This document shows positions 40,100 through 48,635 of a stretch of 64,000 nucleotides of DNA, piece after piece. Location of the stretch: assembly GCF_018614575.1 (NCBI RefSeq), contig NZ_JAGGOJ010000010.1, positions 248,001 to 312,000 of the forward strand, in the 5' to 3' direction. The stretch's first letter is position 1. Each line of letters begins with the position of its first letter. A program made the translations under genes and the position numbers. The notes under the pieces were generated by a model. It worked only from the letters and a program-made list of their open reading frames with translations. It was not told where the DNA came from and ran no database searches. This DNA comes from Streptomyces sp. ISL-10 (GTDB lineage: Bacteria; Actinomycetota; Actinomycetes; Streptomycetales; Streptomycetaceae).

Positions 40100-41125
40100 G
40101 CCCTCTGCCGACGCGCCCGTGCCCGAGCCGGGGCGCACCCCCTGCGGCCTGCGCGCCGGTATCTGCGTCGTGTTCTCGGCCCCGCCGGCCGGAGCGACGG
40201 GCTGCGGGTCGCCCTGTGCGTCACCGCGAGCGCCGTCGTGGCCCTCACGCTGCGCGCCGATCAGTGGTACTGGCTGCCCGCGACCGCCGCGTTCCTGGTC
40301 AAGCCGGATCTCGGTCCCCTGTTCTCCCGTACGGTCAACCGTTTCGCCGGGACGGTCGCCGGCGTGGCGGCCTTCGGTGCCGCGTCTTCCCTGTTCGCGG
40401 GAGGGTGGTGGCCCGTCGTCACCGCTGGTTTCGCAGGTGCCCTGCTGCCGGTGGCCACGCGGCATTTCGCCTTCCAGACGGCGGTCGTGACCGTGCTGGT
40501 CCTGTCGTTCGTGCACGTCGGCGGGGATACGGAGGTCGCCGGCCAGCGGCTCCTCGACACGTCGATCGCCTGCGGCATCGTGCTCCTGGTCGGCCATCTG
40601 CCCCGCCTGGGCGACCCGCGTCGGCGCGTACGCCATCGTGCCGCGGTGGCGGTGCGCCGCACCGAGCAGTACCTGCGTCACGTCCTGACCGCCGCTCCGG
40701 GAGAGCCGACCGGGCAGCGCCTCGCACTTCGTCGGGCGGCCTACACGGCCCTGGCCGATGCCCGGTCCGCCGCGGGGACCGCCGCCGCCGAGCTGCGGCC
40801 CGGCGGCGTCCCTGACTGCGACTGGCAGCCGCTGCTCACCACGACGGAACGCGTCGCGGACGCGACCACCGCGTACACGGTCCATCTCGCCTACGGGCCC
40901 CGACCGCCGACCGCCGCCGTCCACCGGCTGGCCGACGCCCTGGCCGCCGCTGCCGGCGCACTGACCCACACGAAGGACCTCGAAGCCGACGTCGGCCGGG
41001 CGACGCGGAGACTGCGAGCGCAGCTTCGGCGCAGCGGCCTGGAAGGGCTTGCGCGGGAAGAGACGATGCTGACGGTCCCGGACGGGCGCACCGGTCGCGG
41101 CCGCGCCCCCGTACGGATTCCGTGA
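40100..41125 (+). pseudogene. N-terminally truncated FUSC family membrane protein
   Basis: The reading frame ending at 41125 encodes the second half of a fusaric-acid-resistance-like protein: RVALCVTASAVVALTLRADQ, WYWLPATAAFLVKPDLGPLF, several more membrane helices (to about 40620) and a soluble C-terminal helical region. Full-length relatives have an additional N-terminal membrane half. Homology begins near 40130, only about 90 bp from the divergent PP2C start, and no ATG or ribosome site is present; the first GTG is 40238, inside the first helix. I therefore call a 5'-deleted gene, though a short functional protein is not excluded. Confidence 0.65.
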
Positions 41126-41808
41126 GGTGGCCGGAGGCCGTACGCCTGCGTCGGGCTCCGGCGGAGCCCTGCCCGCCCCGCACGCAGCCGAGGCGGACCC
41201 CGCGCCCGATCACACGGCACCGCGCCCGACCGGCGTCTGGCCCGACCAGATGCCGTACGTGAGTGGTCGGGCCCACCCGGCACGCTGCCGAGCAGGACCG
41301 GACGCCGACCCGCGGAGCCGCGCCGCGCCGCGCGGGCATTTGCCCCGACCGGAGGTCTACGCGAGCGGTCGGGCATCGGTCGCGGCCGTGTCCGCCCCGG
41401 TACGGCCAGAGCCCGTAGCGGGAGCCCACCGGTCGCGGGCCTGCGCCGCCCCGGCCGTCCGGGCCGGCCCGGGTCCGTACGGACACTCCACTCCGGCACA
41501 CCGCCCCCGCGCCGGACACGCGGGCGGACGCACCGGACGCCGCCGGACACCCGGCCGGGCCCGGGACGCGGCCAGGTCGGCCCCGGCGGACGCCGGCCCG
41601 CACCGGCCGGTCGGAGCGCCCACCGGGCACCCACGCACCACAGCCCCGCACCCGCAAACTCGGGCACCCCGGACGCGGGCCCTGCACATGCACAACCCGG
41701 GGCCCCGGGGAAGCATGGAAGCGTCAGCCTGCAAGCCGCCCGGGACCCCGGGTGGCCCGGAAAGCGGTGAAGCGTGCAACCACACCCGCCGACGGCACCG
41801 GCAGGGCG
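41126..41808. other. Extremely GC-rich intergenic region with stem-loops
   Basis: About 680 bp with no credible coding signal on either strand (Pro/Arg/Ala low-complexity in all frames). It carries two related stem-loops (separate entry) and a 12-bp palindrome GTCCGTACGGAC at 41473-41484. It must contain the promoter of the following SpoIIE gene. Confidence 0.5.
41239..41373. repeat. Pair of related CCCGACC/GGTCGGG stem-loops
   Basis: Stem-loop 1: GGCCCGACCA at 41239-41248 pairs with TGGTCGGGCC at 41264-41273 (10 bp perfect, 15-nt loop ending TACGTGAG). Stem-loop 2: CCCGACCG at 41344-41351 pairs with CGGTCGGG at 41366-41373 (8 bp, 14-nt loop ending TACGCGAG). Stem and loop sequences are both shared, so these are copies of one element. 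Confidence 0.6.
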
Positions 41809-43647
41809 ATGAGCAGCCCGGACCGGCTCCCGGCGCCCTCGTTCCTCAAGGCCGTGTTCGACGCCCTGGGCGCGGGGATCTACGTCACGGATGCCGAGGG
41901 CCGTGTCACGGCGGCCAATCCCTGGGCGCAGCGGATCCTGGGGCGGTCCGAGGACGAGACGCGGGGGCACGATCTGCACGACCTGCTCCACCGCGATGCG
42001 GACGGCAGGCCCGTCCCCCGCGAGGAGTGCCGGGTTCTCGAAGTGCTGGCCGACGGGCGGCCCGCCGAGGGGAGCAACGACTATTACCTGCGGGCGGACG
42101 GCACCGTGACACCGATCATCTGGGCGGCCACGGCGCTGATGCAGGACGACCGGGTCGCCGGTGCCGTGATCGTCTTTCACGACTTCACCCTGCACCGGGA
42201 GACCGCCGAACGGACGGCCGCCCATCTGGCGGCGCTGGAGGAGCTGACCGGTCGGATGAGCACCGTGGCAGGCATCTCCACCGTTCTCGTCTCCACCTTG
42301 GACATCCCCGAGATGCTGCGGCGGCTCGTGCGGCTGCTGGTGCCCGAACTCGCGGACTGGGCCGCTGCGGATCTGATCCAGCCGGAAGGGACCCAGGAGG
42401 TGCAGCGCCTGGCCGTCCACAGCTGGCACGACCACGAGGCCGCGCAGTCACTGGAGGGGCCACTGCCGCCGCTGCCCACGAGGTCTGCCGGGGTGCTGTC
42501 GCGGGTCCTGCGCCATGCGGAAAACGTCCTGCTGGATGCCGCAGACCTGGCCGGTCAACCGGATTCTCCCTTCGCGCAGGCGCACCGGGAGCTGTTCGAC
42601 CACCTCGGCGGGCACTCGGCCGTCGTGGTGCCGCTGTACACGCGCCGCAAGGTCTACGGTGCGCTCACCGTCGCACGCACGGCCGGCTCTCCGGCGTACA
42701 CCGAGGCGGATGTGTTGGTACTGGCCGACATCGGCCGCCGGGCCGGGCTGGTCATGGACAACGCCCTGCTGTTCTACCAGCAGCGCCATGTCGCCGAGAC
42801 CATGCAGCGTCAGCTGCTCACCCCACTGCCGCAGATCAACCGGCTGCGGATGGCCGCCCGTTACCGGCCCGCCCAGAGTGCCGCGGAGATCGGCGGCGAC
42901 TGGTACGACTCCTTCCTCCTCGCCGACGGGGTCACCACCATGGTCATCGGCGACGTCGCCGGGCACGATCTCCAGGCGGCTGCGCACATGGCCGAGGTCC
43001 GCAACATGCTGCGGGCGCTTGCGTGGGACCGGCAGGAGCCGCCCAGTCTCATCATGCGCCGCCTCGACGAGGCCATGACGCACACCAGTGACGCCCCGAT
43101 GGCGACCGCGATCCTCGCCCGCATCGAGGGCCCACCGGGAGGGCCCTGGCGGATGCACTGGGTCAACGCGGGCCATCCGCCTCCGTTGCTGGTGACCGAC
43201 GACGGTCACGCCCGTTTCCTGGAGGAGGGGCACGGGCCCCTGCTGGGGATGACGTCCGCCCTGCACCTCGGCCTGAACTGGCCCGACGCCCGGGTGGAAC
43301 TGCCGCCGCGATCCACGCTGCTGCTGTACACCGACGGGCTGGTCGAGAGCCGCTCACGGCCCATCGACACGGGGCTCGCGCTGCTGCGACGGCACGCGTC
43401 CGCGCTGGCGCGCCGTGAGGTGGAGGACTTCTGCGACGAGTTGCTCTCCCGGATCGACCCGAGCGGCGACGACGTCGCCCTGCTCGCCCTGCGTCTGCCC
43501 TCCGCGGGAGAGGGCGCTGAAGACGAGGAACCGCAGCCCCCGCACCCGGCGCACAGCCCGGCCGCCGACGACCGGGCCGCTCCCGGCTCCCGCGTCGAGT
43601 ACACACCGGTGCGGAACGCCGACGACGAGGTCCGACGGGAGCCCTGA
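41809..43647 (+). CDS. PAS-GAF-SpoIIE phosphatase
   Basis: 612 residues from the ATG at 41809; a GTG at 41752 would add 19 residues. PAS (about 13-130: FLKAVFDALGAGIYVTDAEG), GAF (about 155-340) and a SpoIIE-type PP2C domain (about 360-570: GGDWYDSFLL, GDVAGHDLQAAAHMAEVRN, LYTDGLVESRS, SGDDVALLALRL). Unlike the three other intact copies it has no C-terminal ATPase; a Glu/Pro/His-rich tail of about 45 residues follows. It must therefore work with a separate anti-sigma factor. The SDR gene converges 17 bp downstream. Confidence 0.91.
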   Translation: MSSPDRLPAPSFLKAVFDALGAGIYVTDAEGRVTAANPWAQRILGRSEDETRGHDLHDLLHRDADGRPVPREECRVLEVLADGRPAEGSNDYYLRADGTVTPIIWAATALMQDDRVAGAVIVFHDFTLHRETAERTAAHLAALEELTGRMSTVAGISTVLVSTLDIPEMLRRLVRLLVPELADWAAADLIQPEGTQEVQRLAVHSWHDHEAAQSLEGPLPPLPTRSAGVLSRVLRHAENVLLDAADLAGQPDSPFAQAHRELFDHLGGHSAVVVPLYTRRKVYGALTVARTAGSPAYTEADVLVLADIGRRAGLVMDNALLFYQQRHVAETMQRQLLTPLPQINRLRMAARYRPAQSAAEIGGDWYDSFLLADGVTTMVIGDVAGHDLQAAAHMAEVRNMLRALAWDRQEPPSLIMRRLDEAMTHTSDAPMATAILARIEGPPGGPWRMHWVNAGHPPPLLVTDDGHARFLEEGHGPLLGMTSALHLGLNWPDARVELPPRSTLLLYTDGLVESRSRPIDTGLALLRRHASALARREVEDFCDELLSRIDPSGDDVALLALRLPSAGEGAEDEEPQPPHPAHSPAADDRAAPGSRVEYTPVRNADDEVRREP

Positions 43648-43664
43648 TGCGCCCGGGCGCGCGG

Positions 43665-44477
43665 CTACGGCCGCCGCCAGTCGTCCTCCCTCAGGTGGGA
43701 GCCCGCCATCGGCCCCATGCGGAGCATGCCGCCGTCGACCGCCCACGACGCTCCGGTGACGTACGTTGCGTCCGCGCCGGCGAGGAACGCGATGACCGCG
43801 GCCACCTCGCGGGCGTCGCCCGGGCGGCGCAGCGGGATGCCGGGCCGCTCGGCACGGAGCACGTCGGCGTCCTCCTGGCCGGTCATGGGTGTCGCGATCT
43901 CGCCGGGAGCGACGGCGTTCACCGTGATGCCGTGCTCGGCCAGTTCGAGCGCCATGACCTGGGTCAGCAGGCCGAGGCCGCCCTTGGCCGCGCAGTAGGG
44001 CGCGGCTCCCACGCGGGGCTGGTGCTCGTGGACGGAGGTGACGTTCACGATCCGGCCGCCGTCGCCCTGGGCGATCATCCGGCGTGCGGCCCGCTGACTG
44101 CACAGGAAGGGTCCCACGAGGTCGACGTCGACGACCTGGCGCACGGTGTCCAGGTCGAGTTCCAGGAAGGGGACGGCGGTTCCTGTTCCCGCGTTGTTGA
44201 CGAGCACGTCGACGCGGCCGAGTTCGTCGGCCAGCTCGTCCACCACCCCGGCGGCGTCGGGTAGTCGGGTCAGGTCCATCTGTGCCACGACCGCCTTGCG
44301 GCCGTGGGCGCGTACCTCGTCCGCCGTCGCCTCCCCGCCCTTGCGGTCGGTGTGGAAGGTGATGCCGATGTCCATGCCCGCCGCGGCGAGACGGACCGCG
44401 GTGGCACGGCCGATACCGGAGTCGGCGCCCGTCACGATGGCGACCGGGGCGGGCTGACGTTCCTGGTGAGTGCTCAT
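43665..44477 (-). CDS. Short-chain dehydrogenase/reductase
   Basis: 270 residues, classical SDR. Cofactor motif TGADSGIGRAT, NNAG at LVNNAGTGTAVPF, catalytic Ser in VNVTSVHEH and the YxxxK pair in PYCAAKGG. The C-terminal ATYVTGASWAVDGGMLRMGP is typical of glucose-1-dehydrogenase-like SDRs. NAD(P)-dependent oxidoreductase; substrate not predictable. It lies downstream of yihY on the same strand with a 72 bp gap and may be part of the same stress-type unit. Confidence 0.92.
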   Translation of the reverse strand: MSTHQERQPAPVAIVTGADSGIGRATAVRLAAAGMDIGITFHTDRKGGEATADEVRAHGRKAVVAQMDLTRLPDAAGVVDELADELGRVDVLVNNAGTGTAVPFLELDLDTVRQVVDVDLVGPFLCSQRAARRMIAQGDGGRIVNVTSVHEHQPRVGAAPYCAAKGGLGLLTQVMALELAEHGITVNAVAPGEIATPMTGQEDADVLRAERPGIPLRRPGDAREVAAVIAFLAGADATYVTGASWAVDGGMLRMGPMAGSHLREDDWRRP

Positions 44478-44549
44478 GGCTCCTCCGTCGCTGGTCGACG
44501 GCCGTGGCGGGGCAGGCAGGGCAGGGCAGGGCAGCGGTACGGGTACGGC

Positions 44550-45704
44550 TCAGGTCGCGCGCCGTCGCTCCTCGTCGCTCCACTTGCGCGTGTCTCGCGG
44601 CTCGACGTACGGCTCCTCGGCCACCGGATGTCCGCCCGCGACGGCCCGCTGCCGGCTCATCTCGGCGTCGAACTCCAGGCCCAGCAGCATGGCGAGGTTG
44701 GTGATCCACAGCCACACCAGGAAGACGATCACTCCGGCGAGGGTGCCGTACGTCTTGTTGTACGAGCCGAAGTGGGCGACGTAGAGCGCGAAGCCCGCCG
44801 AGGCGATCAGCCAGATCACCACGGCGAGGAAACTGCCCGGCGTGACCCAGGAGAAGCCGCGGCCCCGGGCGTTGGGTGCGGCCCAGTACAGCAGGGCGAT
44901 CAGCAGGCTCACCAGCACCACCAGGACCGGCCACTTCGCGATCGACCACACGGTCATGGCGGTGTCACCGACGCCGAACGCCGTTCCCACCTGCCGGGCG
45001 ATGCCGCCGCTGAGGACGACGATCAGCGCGCTGGCGCACGCCAAAATCATCAGCGCGACGGTCACTGCCAGGCGCACGGGCAGGAGCTTCCAGGCCGGCC
45101 GGCCCTCGGGCATGTCGTAGACCGCGTTGGAGGAGCGGATGAAGGCCGCCACATAGCCGGAGGCCGACCAGAGCGCTCCCAGGAGGCCGACGACGGCCAC
45201 GACCGAGCCGACGCCGGCACTGTCCTGCAGCTGTGTGACCGCATTGGTGATCACGTCGCGTGCCGCCCCAGGGGCCAGTTGCTGAAGGTTGTCCACGACC
45301 TTCTGCGTGGTGTCCGCTCCGGCGATCCCGAGCAGGGACACGAGGACGAGCAGGGCGGGGAAGAGCGCGAGCACGCCGTAGTAGGTCAGCGCGGCAGCCC
45401 GGTCGGCGAGTTCGTCGTCCTTGAACTCCTTGACGGTCCGGCGCAGCACCTGTCCCCAGGACTTCTTGGGCAGCTGCGCGGGGCTGTCGGGAACATCCGG
45501 TCCAGTGTCCCCGCGATCGTCTGCGGCCGGGAGGGTGTCGCCCCCCGGGCGGGGGTCGTGGCCAGGGCGCGCGTTCTCGTCGGCGCGGGGGTCGTGGCCG
45601 GCACGCCCGGCGCGCCTCCCGCCGCCGCGCGGTGCGGCGGCGGGGGCCGCGGGCGTGCCCTCCGCCTCCGGTGCATGAGTACGGCGGGCCCGGCGGGCCG
45701 TCAT
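44550..45704 (-). CDS. YihY/BrkB family inner-membrane protein
   Basis: 384 residues. A polar Ala/Pro/Gly-rich N-terminus of about 75 residues precedes six predicted membrane helices. The domain starts DDELADRAAALTYYGVLALFPALLVLVSLLG, the family hallmark, and ends with FGSYNKTYGTLAGVIVFLVWLWITNLAMLLGLEFDAE. Role unknown; family members are envelope proteins once thought to be RNase BN. Its ATG overlaps the stop of the DUF3618 gene (ATGA at 45701-45704), indicating translational coupling. Confidence 0.92.
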   Translation of the reverse strand: MTARRARRTHAPEAEGTPAAPAAAPRGGGRRAGRAGHDPRADENARPGHDPRPGGDTLPAADDRGDTGPDVPDSPAQLPKKSWGQVLRRTVKEFKDDELADRAAALTYYGVLALFPALLVLVSLLGIAGADTTQKVVDNLQQLAPGAARDVITNAVTQLQDSAGVGSVVAVVGLLGALWSASGYVAAFIRSSNAVYDMPEGRPAWKLLPVRLAVTVALMILACASALIVVLSGGIARQVGTAFGVGDTAMTVWSIAKWPVLVVLVSLLIALLYWAAPNARGRGFSWVTPGSFLAVVIWLIASAGFALYVAHFGSYNKTYGTLAGVIVFLVWLWITNLAMLLGLEFDAEMSRQRAVAGGHPVAEEPYVEPRDTRKWSDEERRRAT

Positions 45705-46141
45705 CGGTGCCTCCTGCGCCGTGCCAGCATCATCAGCAACAGGACCACGGCCGCCCCTGCGGCGAGCGAGGCCGCTTTACCGCGCGGCGTGCCCACGGTG
45801 GCGCTGACCTGTTCCTTCGCGTGCTCCGTCTTCGCCGCCACCTGTTCCCTGGCGTGCTCCGTCTTCGCCGCCACCTGTTCCTTCGCGTGCTCCGTCTTCG
45901 CGGCCACCTGTTCCTTCGCGTGCTCCGTCTTCGCGGCCACCTGTTCCTTCGCGTGGCCGGTCTTCGCCGCCACCTGTTCCCTGGCCCCCTTCGCGGTCCT
46001 CTTGGCTCGCGCCTTCACGTCCGTCCTCGCGGCCAGTTCTTCGACGGTCCGGCCGAGTTCCTCGCGGGAGTGTTCGACCTGGGCCCGCAGCTCCTGCAGC
46101 CCGGGCCTGCCCGTGTTGTCGGGGGAGGGAGTGCCGCTCAT
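45701..46141 (-). CDS. DUF3618 protein with 11-residue repeats and C-terminal membrane anchor
   Basis: 146 residues from the ATG at 46141. The N-terminal DUF3618 motif (LRAQVEHSREELGRTVEELA) is followed by five full copies and one partial copy of an 11-residue repeat, EQVAAKTEHAK, encoded by 33-bp tandem repeats at about 45807-45980. The hendecad periodicity and Ala/Lys/Glu content resemble LEA group 3 motifs. A C-terminal hydrophobic helix ending in RRRRHR anchors it in the membrane. Start and stop overlap both neighbouring genes by four bases. Confidence 0.85.
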   Translation of the reverse strand: MSGTPSPDNTGRPGLQELRAQVEHSREELGRTVEELAARTDVKARAKRTAKGAREQVAAKTGHAKEQVAAKTEHAKEQVAAKTEHAKEQVAAKTEHAREQVAAKTEHAKEQVSATVGTPRGKAASLAAGAAVVLLLMMLARRRRHR

Positions 46142-46545
46142 CGGTGTGCCCTTTCCTTGATCTCCTCCATGTCGGCCCTGACGCTGTCGATCGTCTGCCG
46201 CGGTGCTGGCGGGGTCGCCTGCTTGACGTTCTTCCTGCCCGCGACGGCGAGGACCGCGGCGACGAGGAAGAGGACACCGGTGACGATCAGCGCGGATGCC
46301 CACCAGGGCAGGACCAGCGCCAGTGCGATGATCGCCGTCGCGCTCAGGGCCTGGAGGCCCAGGACGGCGAAGAGGCCTGCGCCGCCGAACAGCCCGCCGC
46401 CCACGCCCAGCCGCTTGCCCTTCTCGGTCATCTCCGCCTGCGCGAGACGCATCTCGGCGCGCACCAGTTGCGAGATCTGCTGGGACGCGTCGGAGACCAG
46501 GGCGCCTATCGGCTCGTCGGCTCTGGTCCGATGGATCTGACTCAC
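46138..46545 (-). CDS. Phage holin superfamily III-like (Actinobacterial holin-X type) protein
   Basis: 135 residues from the GTG at 46545 (GAGGA close upstream). A helical N-terminus (VSDASQQISQLVRAEMRLAQAEM) precedes two membrane helices (LFGGAGLFAVLGLQALSATAIIALALVL and WWASALIVTGVLFLVAAVLAV). This is the common actinobacterial 'holin-X' or DUF1469-like envelope protein, not a prophage lysis gene. First gene of a translationally coupled unit with DUF3618 and yihY. A GGGTAC hexamer about 55 bp upstream could be a sigma-B-type -10, but no good -35 accompanies it. Confidence 0.85.
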   Translation of the reverse strand: MSQIHRTRADEPIGALVSDASQQISQLVRAEMRLAQAEMTEKGKRLGVGGGLFGGAGLFAVLGLQALSATAIIALALVLPWWASALIVTGVLFLVAAVLAVAGRKNVKQATPPAPRQTIDSVRADMEEIKERAHR

Positions 46546-46660
46546 GGTCCTCACCGCCTTCCGTGTCGTGGCCCGTCCTCTGCAATGGGCACACCCCCGG
46601 GTACCCAGGAAGGATGGCGCCACGCACGCCGTGCCGGAAAGGCCCGGGAGGCCGCCGCCG

Positions 46661-47116
46661 TCAGTCGGGCAGGGCGGTGTGGCCGGGGTGGCGACGGGTG
46701 CGGCGGCGTTCCTTCATCTCGGCCTCGTACAGGTGGTCCCGGCCCGCCGCGAGCCGGTCGCGCACCTCGAGTTCGACGGCGGCGAACGGGCGGTAGTAGG
46801 TGGCGTTGTAGGCCTCGACGATCTGGTACGTCCAGTGTCCGGGGATCACGTTGCGGCCCAGGATCTCCCGCTCGACCAGATCGGCCTCCCGATGATGCCC
46901 GGCCTCGCGGAGCAGCCGTACGGCGTCGTCGAGGCCGAGGTCGGCACGGCCGGTCAGCTGGTGGAACGCGTAGAGGTGGCCACGTGCCCGTTCCGTGGTC
47001 TCCAGCGACTTCGACAGGGCTCCGAGTGCGTCCACCGTCGTGTCGCAGACGCCCGGCGGGCGCTGATGCTGCGGATCCGGTCCGTCGTGGTCCACGCTGT
47101 GACGGCCTGTGCTCAT
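46661..47116 (-). CDS. Conserved hypothetical protein
   Basis: 151 residues from the ATG at 47116; a GTG at 47149 would add eleven. It is not recognised as a named family. The N-terminus is polar and disordered-looking; from about residue 35 the protein is helical with many charged residues (LSKSLETTERARGHLYAFHQ, LDDAVRLLREAGHHREADLV, AGRDHLYEAEMKERRRTRRH). No signal or membrane segment. It looks soluble and may belong to the neighbouring envelope-stress genes. Confidence 0.75.
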   Translation of the reverse strand: MSTGRHSVDHDGPDPQHQRPPGVCDTTVDALGALSKSLETTERARGHLYAFHQLTGRADLGLDDAVRLLREAGHHREADLVEREILGRNVIPGHWTYQIVEAYNATYYRPFAAVELEVRDRLAAGRDHLYEAEMKERRRTRRHPGHTALPD

Positions 47117-47374
47117 GTTCGCCCGCTCCCCACGCTCGCTGCTGTTCACCGGCGGTGCGCTCCGCGCCCTGGGGTGAGCGCAAGCGGTTCATACGGTATG
47201 CGAAGGATCAGCCGATTCTGCGTATCGGGTGCCGACCGTGGGGCCGCTCGCTCGGCCGTGGAGATGTGCGGTGGACGCGCTGAGCGGACGGGGCGCGTGC
47301 CACCCCGCTCCGAAGCCGGGGACGACGGCGATGTCGTCGCGGTGGAATACCCGCGGGTGCACCGGCCGCATCGG

Positions 47375-48460
47375 TCATGACGGCCCCGGTCCGGGGGCGG
47401 CGCCGCGCAGCGCGGAGGGGCTGGTGCCGAACCAGCGGGCCACGGCGCGGCGCAGTGTCCTGGCGTCGCTGAAACCGAGCAGGCCCGCGATGTTGTGCAG
47501 GGGGAGATCACTCGCCGTGATCAGTTCTTCGGCACGGACCAGGCGTACGGAGTCGACGAGCGACTCGTAGGAGGTGCCGTGCTCGGCCAGGCGGCGGCGC
47601 AGGGTGCGCTCACTCATGCCGAGGGCGAGCGCCTGCTGCGCGAGCGGCGGGACATGGGGCAGGCTGCGGGCGACGGACACCTCGAGGCCCTGCACCAGGT
47701 CGTGGCGTTCGCGTCCCTGTGCGCGGGCCGCGTCGAGGAGGGCGAGGACCTGCGCGAGCGTGTACGCGTCGGCGCCCGGCAGCGGTGTGCGCAGCCAGTC
47801 GGTGCCGAAGACGATCCGGTCGTCGGGGGCGTCGAAGACGACGCGGCAGCGGAAGTAGTCCTCGTAGGCGTCGCCGTACGGCGGGCGGGGGTGGCGTACG
47901 GCGACCGTGTGGGGTGCGAACTTCTCGTGCAGGGAGTCCCGGACGAGGGCGACCACACTGGCGAACGCCTCCTCCAGAAGGAACGCCCGCAGTTCGGAGT
48001 CGGTGTAGCGGGCGGTGGCGAGAATCGCGGCGCCGCCGGGCACGGTCGCGGTGCGGTAGTCGAGCATGGAGCCGGTGACGCCGTGGTAGCGCACCCCGAG
48101 GTCGAGCGCGTCGTGGAGGGTCGGGCTGGCGAGCAGGCCGAAGCCCACCAGGCCCCAGGCGGTGACGCGTTGGCGGCGGCCCACGGCGAGACCGAGCGCG
48201 GGATCGTCGAGGTCGCGCAGAGCCTCCCGGATGACCGAGCTGCCCTGCCGGTAGGAGATGCGCTGGCCGACGGCGCTCAGGGCGGCCTCGCTGAGCCCGG
48301 CCCGGCGCAGGGCGGGGCCGAGGTCGTGTCCGCGCTCGGCGGCGACCAGGGTGAGGTAGCGCAGCAGGTGCGGGGTGATCGTCGCCGATCCGTACCGGGG
48401 GTCGGCGAGCGGCCGGGCCTGCGGTGACGGGCCTGTCATGGGGTCTGACGGGCGTGTCAT
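47375..48460 (-). CDS. AraC family transcriptional regulator
   Basis: 361 residues; ATG at 48460 with GGAGGTGA about 7 bases upstream. The N-terminal arabinose-binding-like domain (about 30-220) is of the OruR/SphR kind, and the C-terminal DNA-binding domain has two HTH motifs (ALALGMSERTLRRRLAEHGT and IAGLLGFSDARTLRRAVARW). It is divergent from the ceramidase gene. In Pseudomonas aeruginosa an AraC regulator of this type, SphR, activates the neighbouring ceramidase gene in response to sphingosine, so a similar role is likely. Confidence 0.92.
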   Translation of the reverse strand: MTRPSDPMTGPSPQARPLADPRYGSATITPHLLRYLTLVAAERGHDLGPALRRAGLSEAALSAVGQRISYRQGSSVIREALRDLDDPALGLAVGRRQRVTAWGLVGFGLLASPTLHDALDLGVRYHGVTGSMLDYRTATVPGGAAILATARYTDSELRAFLLEEAFASVVALVRDSLHEKFAPHTVAVRHPRPPYGDAYEDYFRCRVVFDAPDDRIVFGTDWLRTPLPGADAYTLAQVLALLDAARAQGRERHDLVQGLEVSVARSLPHVPPLAQQALALGMSERTLRRRLAEHGTSYESLVDSVRLVRAEELITASDLPLHNIAGLLGFSDARTLRRAVARWFGTSPSALRGAAPGPGPS

Positions 48461-48531
48461 GGGGTCTCACCTCCGGGCCGTCACTGTAGGGATCACGACG
48501 GCGCGCGGACAGGGTTCGTGGCCGCCGAAGT

Positions 48532-48581
48532 CCCGTTACTGGCCGGTCGGGTCCTCTCCCCCGACGCGCCCCGCCCGTTAC
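48532..48581. promoter_or_regulatory. CCCGTTAC direct repeat in the AraC/ceramidase promoter
   Basis: CCCGTTAC occurs at 48532-48539 and 48574-48581, 42 bp apart (four helical turns), in the 175 bp divergent gap. Direct half-sites on one face of the helix fit an AraC-type activator. No biochemical support. Confidence 0.4.
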
Positions 48582-48635
48582 CGTCTGTCACACCCGCGAT
48601 GAACAGCACCTGTTGACACCTGCGAGGGAGAAGGC

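Noticed and set aside
41127..43091. A 654-codon frame on the plus strand overlapping the fourth SpoIIE gene
   Set aside because: It runs through the GC-rich intergenic region and the gene in the wrong frame; only the frame from 41809 shows PAS, GAF and phosphatase motifs.
46138..46545. Prophage lysis gene (holin)
   Set aside because: Although it matches the holin superfamily by name, no phage genes are near and the protein type is a widespread actinobacterial envelope protein in a cellular operon.
46601..46606. Sigma-B-type promoter (GGGTAC) before the holin-X-like gene
   Set aside because: The -10 hexamer is present on the minus strand, but no GTTT-like -35 lies at the required distance, so it is mentioned only as a possibility.
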